Origin: Sphingomonas sp. HF-S4
Lineage (GTDB): Bacteria; Pseudomonadota; Alphaproteobacteria; Sphingomonadales; Sphingomonadaceae
DNA length: 64,000 nt
Direction of reading: 5' to 3'
Assembly: GCF_032911445.1 (NCBI RefSeq)
Contig: NZ_JAWJEJ010000001.1
Coordinates: 2,294,001-2,358,000, forward strand
Both the position numbers and the translations under genes were made by a program. Below the pieces are notes generated by a model. The model ran no database searches and was not told the DNA's origin. It worked only from the letters and a program-made list of their open reading frames with translations. This document shows positions 8,241-15,556 of this stretch, piece after piece. Every line of letters starts with the position of its first letter. Position 1 is the stretch's first letter.

Positions 8241-9548
8241 TCAGTGCTGGTACGCCTTGGGCAGCGGCCCTTCCTTGGGCTCCCAATAGCGGTCGCGCAG
8301 CCGGGTCTGGCGGCTGGTCAGCGGCTGCTCGACGCCGTCGATATAGATCCCCACTGCCGAGGTACCGATCTCGAGCGGATCGCCGTCCCAGATCACGACG
8401 TCGCCGTGCCGCCCGGGCTTGAGCGAGCCGAACTCGTCGCCCATCCCCAGCGCCTCGGCCGGGCGCGAGGTGATCGCGGCGAACGCCTCGCCCCAGGAAA
8501 GCCCGGTCGCGCCGGGCACCTCGCCCAAGGCGACGAGATTGCCGGCGAACTGTTTCTCCCATCGCGCCTGGCGGGCCTCGTCCTGGTTGATCGTGCCGAT
8601 CCCGACGAGCACCCCGGCCGCCTTCATCCGGCCTATATTGGACTGTGTCGCGGCGAGTTGCTCGAAGCTCTCGGGCAGGTCGGCGAGCGCCGAGGCGAGC
8701 ACCGGCACGCCTGCTGCTGCGATTTCGCGCGCGACGGTCCAGCCCTCGGTCGCGCCGACCAGCACCATCCGCAGCGTCGGCACTTCCTTCTTGAGCGCCA
8801 GCATCGCGAGGATGTCCGATGCGCGCTCGGCATGGACGAGCAGCGGCATCCGCCCCTGCACGACGGGCACCAGCGCCTCGGCATCGGCGCGGGTGAGCAG
8901 CGCGTCCTTGCCGCGATCGGCGAAGCTCGCCGGGCTGCGGACATAGTCGCGCACTTCGAACAGCGCGTTCTTGAGCAGCGCATAGGCGGCGGTGCGGCTG
9001 CCCCCAGCGGCGCGCGCGCCGGCTTCGCCATATTCCATGAACTGGAAGGCGCGGGGTTTGCTGACCGCGTTCATGTCGGCGCCGAGGTCGATGACGGCCC
9101 CCTGCCCGGCAAAGATCGAGCCGCTATTGTCGGGCGCGACCACCGCCCGGGTGACGCCCTCGAGCCGGTTGATCGCGATCGGCGTGCTCTTGGGATTGAC
9201 CGCCGGGGTGACGTCGATCGCCGCGTTGAACGGCGAGGTGCGTGCGGCCGTATCGTTGGTCCCCGAGACGGCATCGACTTCGACGATGCCGAGCCGCGTG
9301 AACCCCGCGAAAATCCCCGGCGTGACCCAGCGCCCGCCGGCATCGACGACGCGCGCGCCCGCAGGCGCGGCCACGCCCGCACCCGCCGCGACGACGCGGC
9401 CGTCGCGGATCACCACGGTGCCGCCGTCGATCGGGCCGGCGCCGTCGCCGATCACGACCTTGGCATTGGTGATCGCCACGGTCTGCGCAGCGGCGGGGAC
9501 GGCGAGCGCGAGCGTCGCGCTCGCGCAGAGAAGCAGCTTCCTGATCAC
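8241..9548 (-). CDS. Exported amidohydrolase (second of a tandem pair)
   Basis: 435 aa with the GTG start at 9548 overlapping the stop of the upstream amidohydrolase (GTGA). This gives a Sec signal (LLLCASATLALAVPAAAQ) cleaved near residue 21. The N-terminal beta-sandwich (VAITNAKVVIGDGAGPIDGGTVVIRDGRVVA in pieces) and the C-terminal LKPGRHGDVVIWDGDPLE are typical of imidazolonepropionase-like amidohydrolases. The usual HxH metal motif after the first beta strand is not visible; the equivalent region reads VTPGIFAGFTRLG. The protein may therefore be a catalytically altered partner of the upstream enzyme. The substrate cannot be told. Confidence 0.85.
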   Translation of the reverse strand: MIRKLLLCASATLALAVPAAAQTVAITNAKVVIGDGAGPIDGGTVVIRDGRVVAAGAGVAAPAGARVVDAGGRWVTPGIFAGFTRLGIVEVDAVSGTNDTAARTSPFNAAIDVTPAVNPKSTPIAINRLEGVTRAVVAPDNSGSIFAGQGAVIDLGADMNAVSKPRAFQFMEYGEAGARAAGGSRTAAYALLKNALFEVRDYVRSPASFADRGKDALLTRADAEALVPVVQGRMPLLVHAERASDILAMLALKKEVPTLRMVLVGATEGWTVAREIAAAGVPVLASALADLPESFEQLAATQSNIGRMKAAGVLVGIGTINQDEARQARWEKQFAGNLVALGEVPGATGLSWGEAFAAITSRPAEALGMGDEFGSLKPGRHGDVVIWDGDPLEIGTSAVGIYIDGVEQPLTSRQTRLRDRYWEPKEGPLPKAYQH

Positions 9549-10963
9549 TTCACGTCCCCCTCGCCGGGCTGGCCCAGTTCGAAATCGGATACCGGCCGCA
9601 GCTTCGGATTGTTCGCATCGTAGAGCAAAGCCCCGTCGACCCAGACCATTTGCGGCCGCGTGTAGACGCTGAACGGATTGCCGTTCCACAACACGACATC
9701 GGCCATCTTGCCGGGCTTCAGGCTGCCGGTCTTATCCGCGATGCCGAGCGCCCGAGCCGGATTGATCGCCAGCCAGCGCCACGCCGAGGCCTCGGAAATG
9801 TCGAAGCCGGCCTTGATCCCGGCCGAACGCGCCTTGGCGACTTCCTGGTTGAGGCGCTGGATGCCGTTTTGGTCGTCCGAATGGATCATCGCGCACGCGC
9901 CTTCCTTTTCGAGGATGGCAAGGTTCTCGTTGACTGCGTCATAGGCTTCCATCTTGAAGCCGTACCAGTCGGCCCAGACCGCGGCGCAGGTCTGATTGGC
10001 CTTGAGCAGATCGGCGATCTTGTAGGCCTCGACCGCGTGGTGGAACGCCGTTACCTTGTAGCCGAACTCCTTGGCCATATCCATGACGACGGCCATCTCG
10101 TCGGCGCGGTAGCAATGGTTGTGGACCAGGATTTCGCCCTCGAGCACACCGCGCAGCGTGTCCATCGCGATGTCGCGGCTGGGTGCCTCGCCGCCCTTGT
10201 CCTCAAACTTGTCCCAGCGGCGCTTGTACTCGACTGCCTTGGCCCAGGTCTGGCGGTCGACCGCGACATTGCCCATCCGCGTCGCGGGCGCGCGGCCCTT
10301 GCTGCCATAGACGCGCTTGGGGTTCTCGCCGCACGCCATCTTGAGGCCATAGGGCGCGCCGGGGAACTTCATCGCCTGCATCGTGCGGGCGTAGACATTC
10401 TTTACCGTCACCGAACGACCACCGAACAGGTTCGCCGATCCGGGAAGGATCTGCAGCGTGGTGACGCCGCCATTGGTCAGCGCACGCGAGAAGCCGGGAT
10501 CCTGCGGCCAGACGCTGTGCTCGGCCCAGACCTCGGCGGTGACCGGTCCAGTCATCTCATTGCCGTCGGACAGCGCCTCGACGCCAGGCGAGGGATAGTC
10601 GCCTAGATGGCTGTGGACGTCGATCACGCCGGGCGTGACGTATTTGCCGCGCCCGTCGATCACCGTCACGCCCGAACCGGCGCTCAAATTCTGCCCGACC
10701 TCGACGATCTTGCCGTCGCGGAACAGCACCGCGCCGTTATCGATCCGACCGCCCTCGCCGTCGAAGATCGTGACGTTGGTCACCAGCGTCGCCGCGCCCG
10801 GATAGGCGCGATAGGTCGAGGGGAAGGGATCGTGCGCATAGCCCTTGCCCCGCCCCGGCGCGGCGGTCGCCGGCTCGGACGAGCTGCTCTGCGCCCTGCT
10901 GGCGCTCTCCGTGCAGCCCACCAGGGCGAGCACCGCGCCGAAGATCAAAACCGGTCGAAACAA
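9545..10963 (-). CDS. Amidohydrolase lipoprotein (first of a tandem pair)
   Basis: 472 aa from the TTG at 10963, which has GGAAGG upstream and places a lipoprotein signal (LIFGAVLALVGC) at the N-terminus; an ATG at 11035 would add 24 residues. It has the amidohydrolase metal ligands: HSH in VIDVHSHLG, later His in VHNHCYRADE and TAFHHAVEAY, and Asp in MIHSDDQNG. The end, LKPGKMADVVLWNGNP, is the typical return to the beta-sandwich. It probably acts on a cyclic amide or dipeptide in the periplasm. Its stop overlaps the next gene, so the two are translationally coupled. Confidence 0.88.
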   Translation of the reverse strand: MFRPVLIFGAVLALVGCTESASRAQSSSSEPATAAPGRGKGYAHDPFPSTYRAYPGAATLVTNVTIFDGEGGRIDNGAVLFRDGKIVEVGQNLSAGSGVTVIDGRGKYVTPGVIDVHSHLGDYPSPGVEALSDGNEMTGPVTAEVWAEHSVWPQDPGFSRALTNGGVTTLQILPGSANLFGGRSVTVKNVYARTMQAMKFPGAPYGLKMACGENPKRVYGSKGRAPATRMGNVAVDRQTWAKAVEYKRRWDKFEDKGGEAPSRDIAMDTLRGVLEGEILVHNHCYRADEMAVVMDMAKEFGYKVTAFHHAVEAYKIADLLKANQTCAAVWADWYGFKMEAYDAVNENLAILEKEGACAMIHSDDQNGIQRLNQEVAKARSAGIKAGFDISEASAWRWLAINPARALGIADKTGSLKPGKMADVVLWNGNPFSVYTRPQMVWVDGALLYDANNPKLRPVSDFELGQPGEGDVK

Positions 10964-11130
10964 GCGCGATTCCTTCCCTGTTTGTTGCGCATCCGGCGCG
11001 GGCCCTTTGATCGTGGCAAACGGAACATTTAGCAAGCACCCGCTTTATTATTGAAATCGCGTGGAAAAATTTGGCATTTAGAATTGGGTTGCATCTTGGA
11101 CCAACAGAGCTTTCCACGATGATTTAATCG

Positions 11131-13890
11131 GTGTTAAGGCAGGTACGCTTCGCTTTACCCTGTACAGGGGCAGGTATTTTGCGAGTGAGTAGATTTTCCG
11201 GTGCGCCGGCCGAAAGCCAGCCAACCGCGGTACAGTATGTCGCGACAGCTCTTGTCGCGCTGGCACTGTTTTGCAGCCTGTTCTCTTTTGCGGGCTGGAT
11301 CTTCGACGTGCCGAAGCTGCGTGGTTTCGGATACGACCGTTTTCCCATCTGGCCGCTCACGGCAGTCGGCTTCGCATTTCTATCGCTGGGGTTCCTTGCC
11401 TCAATGTTGGGAAAGGCGAAGACCGCAGGGATCCTGTGGCTGGCGCCGGTCGCGATCGCGGTAATTTCTCTTTTACAGAGTATGTTACGGGTCGATCTTG
11501 GCATCGATCTGCTGCTGTTCGGCAAGCAGGTCGCGCTCCACGAGGCGCCCCACCCCGGTCGGCCGGGGCTCAATTCGAGCGTGATCTTCCTGCTTCTCGT
11601 GATCGCAGGCTACGGAACGCATGTGCGCAAATGGTTCGCGGCCGAAGCCAGCAGTGTCTTCGCCGCCACGGTGCTGGCATTGGTCGGCGTTGCGGCGGTG
11701 CTGACGGCATTCTCGCAGCTCGGCACCTTCGCGACCCGACTATTCTCGCTGTCGCTGCCGGCTGCGATCACCGCTGCGGCGCTCGCGCTCGCACATCTCG
11801 TGCTCTACAGCCGGCTGGAGGCGGTCCGCGTGCTGACCACTCGAAGTGGTGACTGGCGGACGATCCGCGTCCTGCTACCCGCGGCGCTGCTGCTGCCGAT
11901 CTTGCCGACCCTCATCGCGCATCTGGTCACCGGTCGCGTGCCGCTGCCGACCATGGCGATTGCCGGGCTCGCGACGCTCGCCAATATCCTGATCGCGGCG
12001 CTGATCGCCTATTGGGCGGTGCTGCGCGTCGCGCGTGGCCAGGCGGCGATGGCCGAGCTCAGCGAGGCGCTCGACCAGACCACCGTCGTGCTAACCGATT
12101 GCGACGGCTGCGTCACCCACTGGTCGGGCGGGTGCGAGCAGCTTTACGGATGGACCGCCGAGGAGGCGCTCGGTCACAACAAATACATGCTGCTCCGCTC
12201 GCATTGCCGGCTCGCGCAGGGCGCGCGCGGCACTCGCGGGGAGAATGGGCTCGAACTGACCGAATATACGCGCGACAATCGCGAGCTCGCGGTGCTCGAG
12301 CAGACCGAGGAAGTGAAGAGCCCCGGCCGCGAGCCCGTCCGCGTGCTCAAGGTCACCGACATCACCCAACGCGTCGCCGCGACCGAGGCACTCAAGGTGA
12401 GCGAGGAACGCCTTGCGCTCGCCACCTCGGCGCACGAGCTCGGCGTGTTCGAATGGGACGTGCGCACCGGCCATCTCGAATGGTCGCCCGGCACCGAGCA
12501 GCGCCTCGGCCTCGCCCCCAGCATGATCTCCGATTTCGAAGGCTGGCGCGCGCAGGTCGAGCCCGAGGACGTCCAGCGCATCCTCGACACGCTCGCCCGC
12601 ACGGTGCGCGACCGTGCCGACAAGTTCAGCTTCCGTTACCGCTTCCTCCAGCCCCAGGGCGGGGTCCGCGCCGTCGAGGGTTCGTCGCGCGCCTTCTACG
12701 ATGCCGAGGGCAATCTGCTGCGCACCGTGGGCGTGATCCTGGACGTCACCGAGCGCGAGGAGCGCGAGGCTGCGCTGCGCCGGCGCGAGGCGCAGCTCCG
12801 CTCGGTGCTGGAAACGGTGCCCGACGCGATGGTGGTGCTCGATCAGAACAGCACGATCCTGCAGTTCAGCGCCGCCGCGGAAACGCTGTGGGGCTATCGC
12901 GCCGCCGACGTGCTCGGGCGCTCGGCGACGATGCTGGTCCCCGCCGAGCGCCGCGCCGCACACCTCGCGGCGCTCAACCATTTCATCAAGACTGGCAACG
13001 GCATCATCGGCGAAGTGCTGACCAGCATCGCCGAAGCCGCCGACGGCCGCAAATTCCCGATCGAGATCCGCACCGGCGTCTCGCGCGGCGATGGCCAGAT
13101 CCTGCTCACCGTGTTCGTCCGCAACCTTTCCGACAAGCTCGCCACCGAGGAGCGACTGAGCGAGCTGAGCGCCGAGATCGCACACGTCTCGCGCCAGAGC
13201 GCGATGAGCGAGTTGGCCGCCGATCTCGCGCACGAGCTCAACCAGCCGCTCAGCGCGACATCCAACTTCCTCGCCGCGGCGAAGATGCTGATCGAGCGCG
13301 GCGAAGGCACCGAACGCGTCGTCGATCTGCTGCGCATGGGTTCCGAGCAGACCCAGCGCGCCGGCGAGATCATCCGCCGGATGCGCGCCTTCATGGCCCG
13401 CGGCGAAGTCGAGATGCGCACCGAATCCGTCGATCGCACGGTGCGCGATGCCGTCGATCTCGTCCTGGTCGGCACCGGCCAGTTCCACATCCGGGTAAGC
13501 TACGAACTCGATCCCAACGCGCCCTTTATCTTCGCCGACCGCATCCAGGTCCAGCAAGTCTTGGTCAACCTCCTGCGCAATTCGATGGAAGCATTGCGGA
13601 CCTCGGGAACGCAGGATCGTCACATCACGATATCGTCTCATGCAGTGGAAGATCAGATGGTCGAGATGCGAGTCAGCGACTCTGGACCCGGAATTCCTCC
13701 TCATGTGTTGGATCAGATGTTCACGCGCTTTACCTCCACAAAAGGTAACGGAGGCGGAATGGGTATTGGTCTTTCGATCAGCAAGCGTATCATCGAGGCC
13801 CATGGCGGGACATTGAGTGCTCAGAATCGGCCCGAGGGAGGAGCAAGCTTCCGCTTCACCCTGCCTGCCGCAGAGGAGGGTGTAGAATAG
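11131..13890 (+). CDS. Membrane PAS-domain sensor histidine kinase (FixL-like)
   Basis: 919 aa. About eight hydrophobic segments occupy residues 35-300, a membrane sensor region. Then come three PAS domains (about 310-420, 430-545 and 555-680) and a FixL-type kinase core. The phospho-accepting His is H701 in DLAHELNQPLSA. The ATPase domain has the N box (LLRNSMEAL), G1 (DSGPGIPP), F (FTRFTSTK) and G2 (GMGIGLSI). No haem-PAS His can be asserted from reading alone. The start is uncertain: GTG 11131, or GTG 11185. The response regulator gene begins 1 nt after its stop. Confidence 0.88.
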   Translation: MLRQVRFALPCTGAGILRVSRFSGAPAESQPTAVQYVATALVALALFCSLFSFAGWIFDVPKLRGFGYDRFPIWPLTAVGFAFLSLGFLASMLGKAKTAGILWLAPVAIAVISLLQSMLRVDLGIDLLLFGKQVALHEAPHPGRPGLNSSVIFLLLVIAGYGTHVRKWFAAEASSVFAATVLALVGVAAVLTAFSQLGTFATRLFSLSLPAAITAAALALAHLVLYSRLEAVRVLTTRSGDWRTIRVLLPAALLLPILPTLIAHLVTGRVPLPTMAIAGLATLANILIAALIAYWAVLRVARGQAAMAELSEALDQTTVVLTDCDGCVTHWSGGCEQLYGWTAEEALGHNKYMLLRSHCRLAQGARGTRGENGLELTEYTRDNRELAVLEQTEEVKSPGREPVRVLKVTDITQRVAATEALKVSEERLALATSAHELGVFEWDVRTGHLEWSPGTEQRLGLAPSMISDFEGWRAQVEPEDVQRILDTLARTVRDRADKFSFRYRFLQPQGGVRAVEGSSRAFYDAEGNLLRTVGVILDVTEREEREAALRRREAQLRSVLETVPDAMVVLDQNSTILQFSAAAETLWGYRAADVLGRSATMLVPAERRAAHLAALNHFIKTGNGIIGEVLTSIAEAADGRKFPIEIRTGVSRGDGQILLTVFVRNLSDKLATEERLSELSAEIAHVSRQSAMSELAADLAHELNQPLSATSNFLAAAKMLIERGEGTERVVDLLRMGSEQTQRAGEIIRRMRAFMARGEVEMRTESVDRTVRDAVDLVLVGTGQFHIRVSYELDPNAPFIFADRIQVQQVLVNLLRNSMEALRTSGTQDRHITISSHAVEDQMVEMRVSDSGPGIPPHVLDQMFTRFTSTKGNGGGMGIGLSISKRIIEAHGGTLSAQNRPEGGASFRFTLPAAEEGVE

Positions 13891-13891
13891 A

Positions 13892-14506
13892 ATGAGCAGG
13901 ACGATTTATATTGTCGATGATGACGACGCCGTCCGCGCGTCGCTCCATAGCCTTCTCTCGGTACGCCAGGATCTGATCGTCCGCGGGTTCCGCTCGGGGG
14001 ACGCCTTCCTCCAGGACGTGGGCGAGCTCGACCCCGGCGTCCTCCTGCTCGATTTCCATATGCCGGGCGCCACCGGGCTCGACGTGCTCGTGTCCTTGGA
14101 CGGTAGCCCGAAGTTCGTGCCGATCGTCCTCACCGGCCAGGGCAATGTCGGGCTCGCGGTCCAGGCGATGAAGGCCGGCGCGCTCGATTTCGTCGAAAAG
14201 CCCTACGAGGCCGAGACCTTGCTCCAGCTGATCGACAACGCGTTCTCGCGGCTCGAGGAAGACAACGAGGCGGCGGCCCGGATCGGCGCGGCCGAGGCGA
14301 AGATCGCCAAGCTCAGCCCGCGCGAGACCGACGTGCTCAAGGGACTGATCGAGGGACGGTCGAACAAGATCATCGCCTATGAGCTCGACATCAGCCCGCG
14401 CACGGTGGAAATCTACCGCGCCAATCTGATGGAGAAGCTAGAGGTGCGCAGCCTTTCGGAGGCGCTCAGGATCGCCTTCGCCGCGGGGCTGTTCCCGAAG
14501 AACTAG
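13892..14506 (+). CDS. FixJ-like response regulator
   Basis: 204 aa. The receiver domain (residues 1-120) has the acidic DDDD pocket (9-12), phospho-acceptor D54, the PG motif and the Lys in VEKPYEA. The C-terminal LuxR/FixJ helix-turn-helix (about 137-200) contains LSPRETDVLKGLIEG and SPRTVEIYRANLMEK. It is the cognate partner of the kinase just upstream and likely a DNA-binding regulator. The stop codon overlaps that of the convergent gene (CTAG), so the two transcripts overlap at their 3' ends. Confidence 0.93.
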   Translation: MSRTIYIVDDDDAVRASLHSLLSVRQDLIVRGFRSGDAFLQDVGELDPGVLLLDFHMPGATGLDVLVSLDGSPKFVPIVLTGQGNVGLAVQAMKAGALDFVEKPYEAETLLQLIDNAFSRLEEDNEAAARIGAAEAKIAKLSPRETDVLKGLIEGRSNKIIAYELDISPRTVEIYRANLMEKLEVRSLSEALRIAFAAGLFPKN

Positions 14507-14886
14507 ACCAGTACGCGCCGCTCGGCGAGCAGCCGCACCAGCGCCGCGGCGGCATCGGCGTCGGTAAGGTGGACGAGGCGTGGATCAGGCGTCGCCGCCC
14601 CGTCCCCGGGCGCGAGCACGACGATCATCCGCCATTGCGGATCGCAGAGCAGCGCCGCGGTGCCGCCGCGATGCCCGTCGATCGCGCCCTGATCGGTGAC
14701 GAGCACCAGCGATGCGCCACGCGCCGAGGGCGGCAGCTTCTCGTCGAAAAACTGCGCGGTGCAGGTGTCGATGCCGTTCATCGCCAGTCGCGCGACCAGC
14801 GTGCTGCGCAACGCCATCTCGCGCAGGATCAGGACGAGAATTGGATCATTCCCAGGCACGATGGGGCCTCCGATCAGCCCCGGCAA
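14503..14886 (-). CDS. Unknown protein, possible degenerate receiver fold
   Basis: 127 aa, no signal peptide. Alternating beta/alpha pattern: ILVLILREMALRSTLVARL, then ASLVLVTDQGAIDG, RMIVVLAP, RLVHLTD and a C-terminal helix. This is the order of a CheY-like Rossmann fold, but the acidic pocket and the phospho-acceptor/Lys pattern are not clear. It converges on the FixJ-like gene with a shared CTAG stop. It may be a pseudo-receiver or unrelated. Nothing else in the sequence shows its role. Confidence 0.65.
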   Translation of the reverse strand: MPGLIGGPIVPGNDPILVLILREMALRSTLVARLAMNGIDTCTAQFFDEKLPPSARGASLVLVTDQGAIDGHRGGTAALLCDPQWRMIVVLAPGDGAATPDPRLVHLTDADAAAALVRLLAERRVLV

Positions 14887-15083
14887 ACATATTGCGGGGA
14901 GCCAACGCTACACCGGTACGCACAACAGAATCAGATAGGGCTTGTACCTAGCCGATCCGCAGGATTTGTCGCCTCGCCGCACCGCAAAAACCCGTGGATA
15001 ACGTTGCGATAACCATAAGCGCCAGGCATGGAAAAGGGCGCCGTGACCAATGCCGCGGCGCCCCTTCTCGCGATCGGCACGCG

Positions 15084-15443
15084 TCAGGCCGCCAGGCGCT
15101 GGCCGCGAAGCCCTTCCATGATCGTGCGATTGATCGAGATCAGCTCGGCGATCGGCTCGCGCCCGGCGACGACGTCGCTGGTGAAGCGCTCGACCCACAG
15201 GCCGAGCGATATGATCTGCGCGCGCAGTTCGTTCGGCAGGCCGTTGCCCGCCGCGCCGCAATCGGTGGCGAAGGCCGACCACATCTCGCGGTTGCGGTGG
15301 AGCGGCGGCATCAGCATCGCTCCCTTAAGACCGGCGGCTTCGGCGTCCATCATCTCGCCGGTGATCTGGCTCATCAACCGGAATTCGGCGGCGCGCGGCG
15401 TTTCTGCCCGGCTGCGGGCATTCTGGTAGGCACTGAGAGTCAT
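15084..15443 (-). CDS. flaF: Flagellin synthesis regulator FlaF
   Basis: 119 aa, the usual size. The N-terminus MTLSAYQNARSRAETPRAAEF and the following helix (RLMSQITGEMM) are typical of FlaF. The rest is helical (LHRNREMWSAFATDC; LRAQIISLGLWVERFTSDV). In alphaproteobacteria FlaF promotes flagellin synthesis or secretion and acts opposite FlbT, which binds the flagellin mRNA leader; flbT is not in this window. Its ATG has GGAG upstream. It is transcribed divergently from the HAD gene, with its own CTAGAAT -10-like element. Confidence 0.9.
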   Translation of the reverse strand: MTLSAYQNARSRAETPRAAEFRLMSQITGEMMDAEAAGLKGAMLMPPLHRNREMWSAFATDCGAAGNGLPNELRAQIISLGLWVERFTSDVVAGREPIAELISINRTIMEGLRGQRLAA

Positions 15444-15466
15444 GCGGGCTCCTTTGCAGACACCCT

Positions 15467-15472
15467 ATTCTA
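15467..15472 (-). promoter_or_regulatory. -10-like element of flaF (flagellar C-TATAAT family)
   Basis: Read on the - strand: GGCAAAATCTTCC followed directly by TAGAAT, 24 nt before the flaF ATG. The GGCA half-site sits exactly 13 nt upstream of the hexamer, as in the flgC promoter. Confidence 0.5.
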
Positions 15473-15505
15473 GGAAGATTTTGCCGACCTGGTCTCCGCT
15501 CTTCC

Positions 15506-15511
15506 TATAAG
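15506..15511 (+). promoter_or_regulatory. -10-like element of the HAD gene
   Basis: CTTCC followed by TATAAG, 46 nt before the TTG start. It is the same sequence as on the - strand before the fliN-like gene (CTTCCTATAAG), which suggests the HAD gene belongs to the flagellar regulon. Confidence 0.55.
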
Positions 15512-15556
15512 AAATTGTGCGTCACTCGATGCGGGCGCATTTCCAGGGAAACTGCA

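Noticed and set aside
8244..9623. + strand frame opposite the second amidohydrolase
   Set aside because: Antisense shadow with Arg/Asp-rich composition; the - strand gene is coupled to its neighbour and has a signal peptide.
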